Source of the DNA: an uncultured Verrucomicrobia subdivision 3 bacterium
GTDB taxonomy: Bacteria; Verrucomicrobiota; Verrucomicrobiia; Limisphaerales; UBA11358
Direction: 5' to 3'
Assembly: GCA_903875465.1 (NCBI GenBank)
Contig: CAIQWB010000091.1
Location: 1 to 42,916, forward strand
DNA length: 42,916 nucleotides
The notes below the pieces were generated by a model that saw only the letters and a program-made list of their open reading frames with translations, had not been told where the DNA came from and made no database searches. Position numbers and translations under genes: made by a program. Shown here in pieces: positions 15,179 to 22,174 of this stretch (position 1 is the stretch's first letter; every line of letters starts with the position of its first letter).

Positions 15179-17803
15179 TCACCGCCCGAACTGCGACCGG
15201 TAAAACTGTCCCATCCCGCCCGCCCCCGCAGGCACCGGCACGCTGATCCGCCCATTCACCGGCGAGTTGGTGTTGATGGCCGTCCAATGCACCAAATCCG
15301 TGGAGCTTTGCAGGATATATTGCTGCCCGGCACGGCCGCTGAACCGGGCAAACCACTCCCCATTGACCAGCGCCAAAGTCCCCAGGGACGCCACACCCAA
15401 CTGCCCAAGCAACTGGCTCGGCAGCGCCTCATAGGCGGCATCCGTGATCCCTAACTTTTGCTGCAGCGGATCGCTGGTATTCAGAAACGGGGATTGCACA
15501 CTCAAAGCGGGCGTGGCCAGCACGTCTCCCACATCCAGGAATTGCCCGCCCGGCTCACCCGCCCGGGTGACTTGAATGGCTCCCGCCAGGGACGCCACCG
15601 CCGGCGAATTGGAGGAAAGCACGATGGGCGTGAGCAGGGGGGAGGAGTAATCGGACGCGCTATTGGTCATGGCATTCAAGCCATCAAAGGGAACCGTCCA
15701 GGCCGAGGCATCGGGATTGTTCACCGAAAAGAAGGCCGGGCTGGGGTTGGTATTGAGCAGGGCGCACAGCAGGCTGGCCAGGTGCCAGTCATTGACCGGA
15801 CTGGTGTGTTGCGCCTCCCAAACACTGGGGACGCCCGACCACACCCGCCAGGTGTTGGTGCCAATTTGGGTTTGGGAGCCGGAAAATGTGCTGGCAGGTT
15901 GTAATATATCCGTGGCTTTGAGATAGATACTTTGCCACGGCGTGCCGCGATGAATCTGGCCCAGCCAGTTGGGGTTCCAGGTCTGGTTGGTGGGAAAATT
16001 CCAGGAATCGGAACCCACCACCAAGGGGTCTTTGCAGGCGAGATTATAGGCATTGGTGTCTACGTTGGAAAGTTTCGCCATTTGAACGGACCGGCCCCAA
16101 GGCTGATACGTTGGGAAGATTTGCGGGAGGTTTAGTCCGGGCACGTTAATCACAGCGGGAACGAAATCGGACTTAAGCAAGCCAGTAAAGGCGGGATCTT
16201 GGTAATTCAAATCGGCGGTCAGATAATGCACGAATGGATCATTGGCCACCCAAAGATCGTCATCGGATAACGTTCGGGTGGGGGTAAAGGGAGTGAGCAC
16301 ACTCAAATCCGTGTTCGTATGGCGAATGCCAGCATAGCTCCACGTCGGCGTCCAGAAGCCCCTAAAATACGCGGTTTTTGCAGCGGTTGTGGGAAGGCTG
16401 GCGGAAGGGGGGGACCAGCTCCCGCCCGGCGGTGGATTAGCCAACCCGCTCGAAACTAACAGCTGATTGACCGTGCCCCATGCGGGAGACGGTCCCGGGC
16501 CGTTTCCAAAGATATTGGTACTCCACATATAGCGAGTTTGGGTTGAGTCAGGATAGTTCGGATCGCCCAGTTCCAAATTCAGATTCCGGTTACGGTTTGG
16601 ACCGGTGAATTGAACATAATCAATTACATGCTGGGCTCCCACCGGCCCATCCAGGACAAACGCTTGCAGCCAGTTGGTGGTGGCAAGGCCGAATTGAGGC
16701 AGGGGGGGCACGGGGGGATTACTCACATCATTTGTCTCAAACGGCGGGTTCAATGCGGACATGGGCACAAAACCATTATTTTGAAATTGGTAAGCCGATA
16801 GGGGTAAACCGGGAAAGGTCCAGTTAATGGTCAAGAAGGAGGCGGGCACCGGCGCGGGTGCGGCGGCCGGCGCAGAAGTCCAAGCCGATCCCGGCCACTG
16901 GGTGAGACTGGCGACATAATTGACGTTGGTAATCTGGCTGCGATAGAATCCCTGATCGTTGGTCAGCACCATGCTCAACGTATCCTGCAAAAATACTGTC
17001 AAGTTCCCCGACCCGGTGTAAGGCGCATCATAGGAATTCCACCAGGCCACCCCCAGGTGGTTCGTGATGCCGATCACAAAGAGCTCGTTGGTCCGATAGA
17101 GGCTGGTATTTGAGAGATCCGGCGTGGGACGGGTGACCTGCAACATGCGCGTGACTTGCACCGTATTCAAGAGGTTCAACGCATTGAAACCGGGAAACCC
17201 TTTGCGGGCGCCAACAATCCAGGGCACGCCGTAGATATTGAGGCGGTCCGGATCGATCGCCACGGCACCACTGGCAATGGTCGCAATATCCAATGGCGGC
17301 GCCAGCGCATTATCCCCCAGGCCACTCACCGAAGCCACCACTTGATAGCCGTTGATAAACACATTGCCCGTGGCAGGGTCACGGTAAAAGGTGGGGCGAT
17401 AAACGGCCGGGCAGGCGTTGGAGCTGGTGGCCTCGAAGAGATTGGCCGTGACCTGGAGCAGGCGCTGCACCGAAGGCGAGTAGACAAAAGCGCCATTGAT
17501 ATAAACCGGGAGGTTGCCCAGGCCGAAGGCGTTGGTGACGGTGGCGCCGAAGGCATTGGTGAAGCCGGCAAAATCCTGCACCCGCCAGTTTGCGGTTTCG
17601 GCCTGCAACACCCGGTCCGCCACATTCGTGAAAAAGCTGGCGGGCGTGGAGGTATCAAACGCCGGCGCGGCCCCGGCGGTGAGCGCCAGGCCGGCGAGGA
17701 ACCCACCCGGCAGGGTGCGCCGGGCCAGGGTCCAAAGCCACTTTGGCAAGGGCGGTCGGATCAGAACATTACATCCCCATGATCTGGTAGCCGCAATCCA
17801 CAT
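15179..17803 (-). CDS. Large exported protein of unknown function (about 874 aa) overlapping the end of fabI
   Basis: The chosen ATG at 17803 has CAGGTG just upstream and gives a long basic n-region, a hydrophobic core (GGFLAGLALTAGAAPA) and then FDTSTPASFF. The open frame continues upstream to 18097, but those residues are the out-of-frame shadow of fabI. The start overlaps fabI by 35 bp, implying translational coupling. The body has NIYGVPWIVGARKGFPGFN and TRMLQVTRPTPD at about residues 195-235. From memory this recalls large exported proteins linked to Verrucomicrobial pilin-like ('Verru_Chthon') cassettes, but this is unproven. The last 60 residues form the tail 'YILQSSTDLVHWT...FYRSQF' also seen, in variants, on other exported proteins here. 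Substrate and role unknown. Confidence 0.75.
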   Translation of the reverse strand: MWIAATRSWGCNVLIRPPLPKWLWTLARRTLPGGFLAGLALTAGAAPAFDTSTPASFFTNVADRVLQAETANWRVQDFAGFTNAFGATVTNAFGLGNLPVYINGAFVYSPSVQRLLQVTANLFEATSSNACPAVYRPTFYRDPATGNVFINGYQVVASVSGLGDNALAPPLDIATIASGAVAIDPDRLNIYGVPWIVGARKGFPGFNALNLLNTVQVTRMLQVTRPTPDLSNTSLYRTNELFVIGITNHLGVAWWNSYDAPYTGSGNLTVFLQDTLSMVLTNDQGFYRSQITNVNYVASLTQWPGSAWTSAPAAAPAPVPASFLTINWTFPGLPLSAYQFQNNGFVPMSALNPPFETNDVSNPPVPPLPQFGLATTNWLQAFVLDGPVGAQHVIDYVQFTGPNRNRNLNLELGDPNYPDSTQTRYMWSTNIFGNGPGPSPAWGTVNQLLVSSGLANPPPGGSWSPPSASLPTTAAKTAYFRGFWTPTWSYAGIRHTNTDLSVLTPFTPTRTLSDDDLWVANDPFVHYLTADLNYQDPAFTGLLKSDFVPAVINVPGLNLPQIFPTYQPWGRSVQMAKLSNVDTNAYNLACKDPLVVGSDSWNFPTNQTWNPNWLGQIHRGTPWQSIYLKATDILQPASTFSGSQTQIGTNTWRVWSGVPSVWEAQHTSPVNDWHLASLLCALLNTNPSPAFFSVNNPDASAWTVPFDGLNAMTNSASDYSSPLLTPIVLSSNSPAVASLAGAIQVTRAGEPGGQFLDVGDVLATPALSVQSPFLNTSDPLQQKLGITDAAYEALPSQLLGQLGVASLGTLALVNGEWFARFSGRAGQQYILQSSTDLVHWTAINTNSPVNGRISVPVPAGAGGMGQFYRSQFGR

Positions 17804-18539
17804 AGAGCACCTGGCCGGTGATGGCGGCACCGCCATCGCTGGCGAGGAAGACGCCGGTGGCGCCGAGCTCTTCGGGGAGCACATTGCGCTTGAGCGGGGC
17901 GTGGGCCTCGTAATGCTTGAGCATTTCGCCAAAGCCACTGATGCCGCGGGCGGCGAGGGTGTTGACGGGGCCGGCGCTGATGCAGTTGACCCGGATTTTT
18001 TGGGGGCCCAAATCGTAGGCGAGATAGCGCGTGCTGGCTTCGAGGGCGGCCTTGGCCACGCCCATGACATTGTAGTGGGGGACGACTTTTTCGGCACCGT
18101 AATAGCTCATGGCCACGATGCTGCCGCTGGTGGTCATCAAGGGGGCGGCGGCGCGGGCGAGGGCCACGAGGGAATAGGCGCTGACATCATGCGCCACGCG
18201 AAAGGCTTCGCGGCTGGTGTTCACAAATTCGCCTTCGAGGGCGTCCTTGGGCGCATAGGCCACGGAGTGGAGGAGCAAATTCAGGGTGCCAAATTTTTCG
18301 CCGACCGTTTTGAAGACATGGGCGATGTCCTCGTCCTTGGTGACGTCGCAAGGGAGGATGAGGGTGTCGGGGCCAAAGGTGCCGGCGAGGTCCTCGACGT
18401 TTTCCTTGAGGCGTTCCCCCTGGTAGGTGAAGGCCAGGCGGGCACCTTCACGAGCCCAGGCCTGGGCGATGGCCCAGGCGATGGAGCGTTTATTGGCCAC
18501 TCCGAACACGATCCCAGTTTTTCCGGCAAGCAATGACAT
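17769..18539 (-). CDS. fabI: Enoyl-[acyl-carrier-protein] reductase (FabI type)
   Basis: 256 residues, the usual FabI length. The N-terminus has the atypical short-chain dehydrogenase dinucleotide motif GIVFGVANKRSIAWAIA. The active-site signature is SYYGAEKVVPHYNVMGVAK, with tyrosine 156 and lysine 163, the numbers known for the E. coli enzyme. NCISAGPVNTLAARGI and the C-terminal GQVLYVDCGYQIMGM complete the family pattern. It reduces trans-2-enoyl-ACP with NADH in the last step of each elongation cycle of fatty acid synthesis, in the cytoplasm. It is the target of triclosan and isoniazid-type inhibitors in other bacteria. It starts at a clear ATG and its end overlaps the following 874-aa gene. 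Confidence 0.96.
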   Translation of the reverse strand: MSLLAGKTGIVFGVANKRSIAWAIAQAWAREGARLAFTYQGERLKENVEDLAGTFGPDTLILPCDVTKDEDIAHVFKTVGEKFGTLNLLLHSVAYAPKDALEGEFVNTSREAFRVAHDVSAYSLVALARAAAPLMTTSGSIVAMSYYGAEKVVPHYNVMGVAKAALEASTRYLAYDLGPQKIRVNCISAGPVNTLAARGISGFGEMLKHYEAHAPLKRNVLPEELGATGVFLASDGGAAITGQVLYVDCGYQIMGM

Positions 18540-18640
18540 AATGACGATTGGTTTAAATTATTACGTGCGGGGGATGATAAAACATTTTACCCGCGCGTCC
18601 AGTCTCGACTCCCGGCGGGAAACCACCTAGAGTGCGGGCA

Positions 18641-19285
18641 ATGGACGAAAGAACCATCATAGACGGCCTGATTTATTATTTTGGGCTGGTGATCCTGCTG
18701 ACCTTCCACGAATTCGGGCATGCCTGGACGGCGTGGCGGTGCGGGGATGACACGGCCAAGCTGCAAGGGCGGGTCTCGTTGAATCCCCTGGTGCATATTG
18801 ATCCGGTCGGCACGGTGCTGCTGCCGCTGATCATGATTTTTGCCCCGCATGGCGTGTCCCGGTTCATGGTGGGCTGGGCGAAGCCGGTGCCGGTGAATCC
18901 CTACAACCTCGGGAATCCCCGGCGGGATGACATTCTGGTGACGATGGCGGGACCGGGGATGAACCTCGTGCTGGCGGTGCTTTTGATGGCCCTGACCAAG
19001 GTGGCCATCCTCCTGAATATCGGGGACATGGCGAATTTGTGCTATGACTGGGCCGCCCTGAGTCTGACCCTCTGCTTTTTTAATTTGATCCCGATTCCAC
19101 CGCTGGATGGTTCGCATGTGATGCGCAGTGTCACGGGCATGACGTACGAGACGTACAATCAACTGGCGCGGTTCGGGTTTCTGGCGGTGATTGTGGTGTT
19201 GCAGATTCCGTTGGTGCAAGGGGCTTTGAGCGGGGCCACGTTCGGCACGCGCAATTTGCTGGCGCGATGGTTTGGGGTTTTCTGA
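18641..19285 (+). CDS. Site-2-type zinc metalloprotease, M50 family
   Basis: About 214 residues, nearly all hydrophobic. The zinc motif HEFGH is at residues 23-27 inside the first helix. NPLVHIDPVGTVLLPL follows, and the third zinc ligand sits in NLIPIPPLDGSHV, the standard NPxPPLDG-type motif of minimal M50B proteases. These enzymes cleave substrates within the membrane; bacterial members act in sigma-factor or signal-peptide turnover, but this short rhomboid-like subgroup has no general known substrate. The start at ATG 18641 is preferred; a GTG three codons upstream (18632) is possible. It is divergent from fabI, with about 100 bp between them. Confidence 0.92.
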   Translation: MDERTIIDGLIYYFGLVILLTFHEFGHAWTAWRCGDDTAKLQGRVSLNPLVHIDPVGTVLLPLIMIFAPHGVSRFMVGWAKPVPVNPYNLGNPRRDDILVTMAGPGMNLVLAVLLMALTKVAILLNIGDMANLCYDWAALSLTLCFFNLIPIPPLDGSHVMRSVTGMTYETYNQLARFGFLAVIVVLQIPLVQGALSGATFGTRNLLARWFGVF

Positions 19286-19572
19286 CGATGGCCGGGGGGC
19301 GGTGCGAGGCGGTCCCAGGGCTTAACCCGGGCTTAAGGTGGCTGCTGCTAGATTTTGGGTGCGACGATGAGCTGACGCCGGAACCAATTGACCACCAGGA
19401 ACAACGCGGGACGCCGCAGGGAAATGGGTGCGTACGGGGCGGGTGAACGGGAGCAATGGGTCATCAGGTTTAGGCGGGTGGGTTGGGGATTTATTGAAAA
19501 ACTTCAAAATCCAAAATTCAAACATCAGAGAACATCCAAGATCCAAGCATAACAATTCAAATCTGCACCGCC
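19286..19572. other. Intergenic stretch before the MbnP-MbnH gene
   Basis: No gene is supported. The left part has CTTAA-CCCGGGC-TTAAG (about 19321-19337). The right part (from about 19496) turns abruptly A/C-rich with repeated 'TCCAAAATTCAAA'-like words, which is unlike the GC-rich surroundings and belongs to the long imperfect hairpin listed next. Confidence 0.5.
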
Positions 19573-19670
19573 ATGGCCAGTTCAATGCCAAACTTCAAAG
19601 TACTGCGAATGATCCGCCAGCGCTGGCATGGCGTTGGGAGTTTATTTGCAGTTTGGAGTTTGATGATGGA
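19497..19670. repeat. Long imperfect inverted repeat with AT-rich arms
   Basis: The inner arms are CGCCATGGCCAG (19569-19580) and CTGGCATGGCG (19623-19633), complementary except for one bulged base. Outward, the left arm is rich in CCAAAATTCAAA-like words and the right arm in the complementary TTTGGAGTTTGATG-like words, so the pairing pattern continues imperfectly to about 19500 and 19670. The palindrome GCCAGCGCTGGC lies at 19616-19627. The structure resembles a miniature inverted-repeat element. It contains the start region of the next gene. Confidence 0.5.
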
Positions 19671-21369
19671 ATTTTCCGCGTCCGCGGCGGTTTTGCAACT
19701 GCAGATCACGCCCAAATGGAATGGGGAAACGGTGCAACCCGGTTCGCTCCGCTACCAGTCGTCCGCCGGGGAGAGTTTCTCGATTACCCGGGTGAGTTAT
19801 TTGCTCAGCGACTTCGCCCTGCAACGGAACGACGGTTCCTGGCTGGAACTCACCAACACGGCGGCCTGGCTGGACCTCGGGGAGAGCCGGGACACCCTGC
19901 GGCTGGAAAATGTGGTGGCGGGCGAGTATCGGGCCGTGCATTTCTCGCTCGGGCTGGGCACTCATCTAAACCATGCGGATGTGACCAAATTCCCCGCCCG
20001 CGATCCGATGAACCCGAACTTAAACGGGCTCCATTGGAGCTGGCAGGGTGGTTATATCTTCCTCGCGCTGGAGGGGCTGTGGCGGAATGCGGATGGGGCG
20101 CTGGATGGCTGGGCCTACCACCTGGCCCGCGATCCCAATTACACCCGGATTATTCTCGCCGCGCCGATGGTCATCACCAACCTGACCCGTTTGGAACTGG
20201 ATTTCGACCTGGCCACCCTGCTCAACGCGCCGCACCCGCTCGCCTTCGCCAAGGACGGGAGCTCCACCCATTCGCGACCGGGTGATCCGGTGGCGGCCGC
20301 GCTGGTGGCCAACCTGCCCGGGGCGTTTCGCATCCACCATGTCAGCGCGCTGACGGACGCGGAAATCCAGGCGATCAACCCCCGGCCGTTGTATCTGCCG
20401 AAAACGTATACCCCCTACCCGTTGCAAATGAGCGCGACGTTTCCCATCCCCGATTTGCCGCGGGACAACCCGCTCATCACGGAGCGCGTGGAACTGGGCC
20501 GGACCCTGTTCTTTGAAAAACAGCTCGCGAGCAACAACCGCCAGGCCTGCGCCGACTGCCACCAGGTGCATTATGCGATGACGGATCACCAGCCAGTCAG
20601 CATTGGGGCGGAGGGCCAGACCGGGACCCGCAACGCCATGCCGTTGTTTAATCTGGCGTGGAAAAACTCCTTCTTCTGGGATGGCCGTGCCGCCAGCCTG
20701 CGAGAACAGGCCCTGCAGCCGATTCAAAACCCTTTGGAGATGCACGAAACGCTCACCAACGTGGTGGCGAAACTGGCGGGCGCGAAAGCCGACTATGCGG
20801 TGGCCTTTACCCGGGCTTTTGGCACACCCGAAATCACCCCGGAAAAAATCGCCCTGGCCCTCGAACAATACGTGCTGACGCTAATCTCCTTCAATGCGAA
20901 GTTTGACCGGGTGCAGCGCGGCGAGGCAACCTTTACCGCCGCCGAGCAACGTGGTTTTGAATTGTTCGCCACGGAATACGATCCCCGGCGCGGGCAGCAC
21001 GGGGCGGATTGCTTTCACTGCCATGGCGGGCCGTTGTTCCAGAGCCAGGGCTTTGCCAACAACGGGCTGGATGACCGGTTTTCCGATCCCGGCCGGGCCC
21101 GGGTCACGGGCCGGACCAATGATCTGGGAAAATTTGCCGTCCCTTCATTGCGCAACATTGCGCTCACCGGTCCATATATGCACGACGGCCGCTTTACGAA
21201 TTTGGACCAAGTGATAGACCACTACGCGGGCGGGGTGAAACGCAGCCCGACCCTGGACCCGAACCTGGCCAAACATCCCGACGGCGGCCTGCCGTTGTCC
21301 CGGGCGGACAAGCAAGCCCTGGTGGCGTTTTTGGAGACGCTGACGGATGAAAAGTATTCAGGGGAATGA
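19573..21369 (+). CDS. MbnP-like domain fused to di-heme cytochrome c peroxidase (MauG/MbnH-like)
   Basis: 598 residues. A signal peptide (core SLFAVWSLMMEFSASAA) precedes an N-terminal domain, residues about 38-250, with MbnP-family features: SYLLSDFALQR, the AGEYRAVHFSLGLG strand, LNHAD, and the HWSWQGGYIFLALEG motif with tryptophans 155 and 157. The C-terminal domain, from about 290, is a di-heme peroxidase. It has CADCH (residues 326-330) and CFHCH (480-484), plus TGPYMHDGRF with methionine 536 as a possible axial ligand. In methanotrophs, separate MbnH oxidises a tryptophan of MbnP to kynurenine, creating a copper site. Here both would be one periplasmic polypeptide. Start codons at 19573, 19585 and 19609 are all possible; 19609 gives the neatest signal peptide. 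No ribosome site is obvious. Confidence 0.9.
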   Translation: MASSMPNFKVLRMIRQRWHGVGSLFAVWSLMMEFSASAAVLQLQITPKWNGETVQPGSLRYQSSAGESFSITRVSYLLSDFALQRNDGSWLELTNTAAWLDLGESRDTLRLENVVAGEYRAVHFSLGLGTHLNHADVTKFPARDPMNPNLNGLHWSWQGGYIFLALEGLWRNADGALDGWAYHLARDPNYTRIILAAPMVITNLTRLELDFDLATLLNAPHPLAFAKDGSSTHSRPGDPVAAALVANLPGAFRIHHVSALTDAEIQAINPRPLYLPKTYTPYPLQMSATFPIPDLPRDNPLITERVELGRTLFFEKQLASNNRQACADCHQVHYAMTDHQPVSIGAEGQTGTRNAMPLFNLAWKNSFFWDGRAASLREQALQPIQNPLEMHETLTNVVAKLAGAKADYAVAFTRAFGTPEITPEKIALALEQYVLTLISFNAKFDRVQRGEATFTAAEQRGFELFATEYDPRRGQHGADCFHCHGGPLFQSQGFANNGLDDRFSDPGRARVTGRTNDLGKFAVPSLRNIALTGPYMHDGRFTNLDQVIDHYAGGVKRSPTLDPNLAKHPDGGLPLSRADKQALVAFLETLTDEKYSGE

Positions 21370-21480
21370 GTCCGGGAAAAAGTCACCGCACAGGCGCCCA
21401 CCCGGGCAACCTTGGCCGGACCCCAGCCCAAGGCCCAGAAGGGGTGAACGAGAATTGCCCCGACCCGGCCCCGCAGTGGC

Positions 21481-22155
21481 TTATTCCAAATGCACAATGC
21501 CGTTCCGGATGGCGCAAATGGCGGCCTCCGTGCGGTCATGCACCTTTAATTTGCTGAACAGTGTTTTCAGGCGCGCTTTGACGGTATCCTCGGTCACAAA
21601 CAAGGACAAGGCCATCTCCTTGTTGCTGCGCCCTTTCATGAGTTGCTGGAGGACTTCCATTTCGATTTCAGAAATGTCGGCGCGTTGGAGGCGGCGGGCC
21701 AGGCGGTTGGCCACTTTCGGCGGCAGAATTTGCTCGCCCTTGAAGACCGCGCGAATGGTGCCGGCCAGTTCGACATTGGGCGTGTCTTTCAGCAAATACG
21801 ATTTGGCCCCGCTCTGGATGGCGCGGTAGATGTCCTCATCCGTGTCAAAGGTGGTGAGGATGATCACGCGGGCCTCGGGAAATTGCTTGCGGATGGCCAT
21901 GGTGGTTTCCACGCCACCCATGCCGGGCAGACGCAGATCCATCAACACCACATCCGGCTGCTGGTCCTGATAGATTTGCAGCGCCTGGGTGCCGTTGCCG
22001 GCCTCGGCGACCACTTTCAAGTCCGGCTCGTTTTCAATGAGGGCCGCCAGGCCGGTGCGGAAGGCCGGATGGTCGTCCACGAGCATGACACGAATTTGTT
22101 GCTGCTTTTTCACAGGTTGCAGGCAAATGCTAAAGGCCCGCCGGCCGTCTGTCAT
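21481..22155 (-). CDS. NarL/LuxR-type response regulator
   Basis: 224 residues from the ATG at 22155. Receiver domain: VMLVDDHPAFRTGL near the start, phospho-acceptor aspartate in VVLMDLRLPG (residue 73 from this start) and a KSYLLKD segment with the conserved lysine. A C-terminal LuxR-type helix-turn-helix follows (EMEVLQQLMKGRSNKEMA...TVKARLKTLFSKLKV). A GTG at 22113 would put the aspartate at 59 and remove an untypical 14-residue extension, so the real start may be there. It is 19 bp downstream of the histidine kinase gene and almost certainly its partner. The TTTACCCG inverted repeats at 25356-25417 are candidate targets because NarL-class regulators bind paired heptamers; this is inference. 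Confidence 0.94.
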   Translation of the reverse strand: MTDGRRAFSICLQPVKKQQQIRVMLVDDHPAFRTGLAALIENEPDLKVVAEAGNGTQALQIYQDQQPDVVLMDLRLPGMGGVETTMAIRKQFPEARVIILTTFDTDEDIYRAIQSGAKSYLLKDTPNVELAGTIRAVFKGEQILPPKVANRLARRLQRADISEIEMEVLQQLMKGRSNKEMALSLFVTEDTVKARLKTLFSKLKVHDRTEAAICAIRNGIVHLE

Positions 22156-22174
22156 TGACTCATTCGGGTAGATT

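Noticed and set aside
15179-17803. Assignment of the 874-aa protein to a named Verru_Chthon cassette family
   Set aside because: Some motifs look familiar but no companion cassette genes lie beside it, so the name is not used.
17804-18097. N-terminal extension of the 874-aa protein into fabI
   Set aside because: The residues are a Ser/Pro/Ala-rich out-of-frame reading of fabI; a signal peptide and ribosome site favour the start at 17803.
18586-18593. TTTACCCG half-site upstream of fabI
   Set aside because: A single 8-mer is expected about once by chance in a window of this size and it has no inverted partner.
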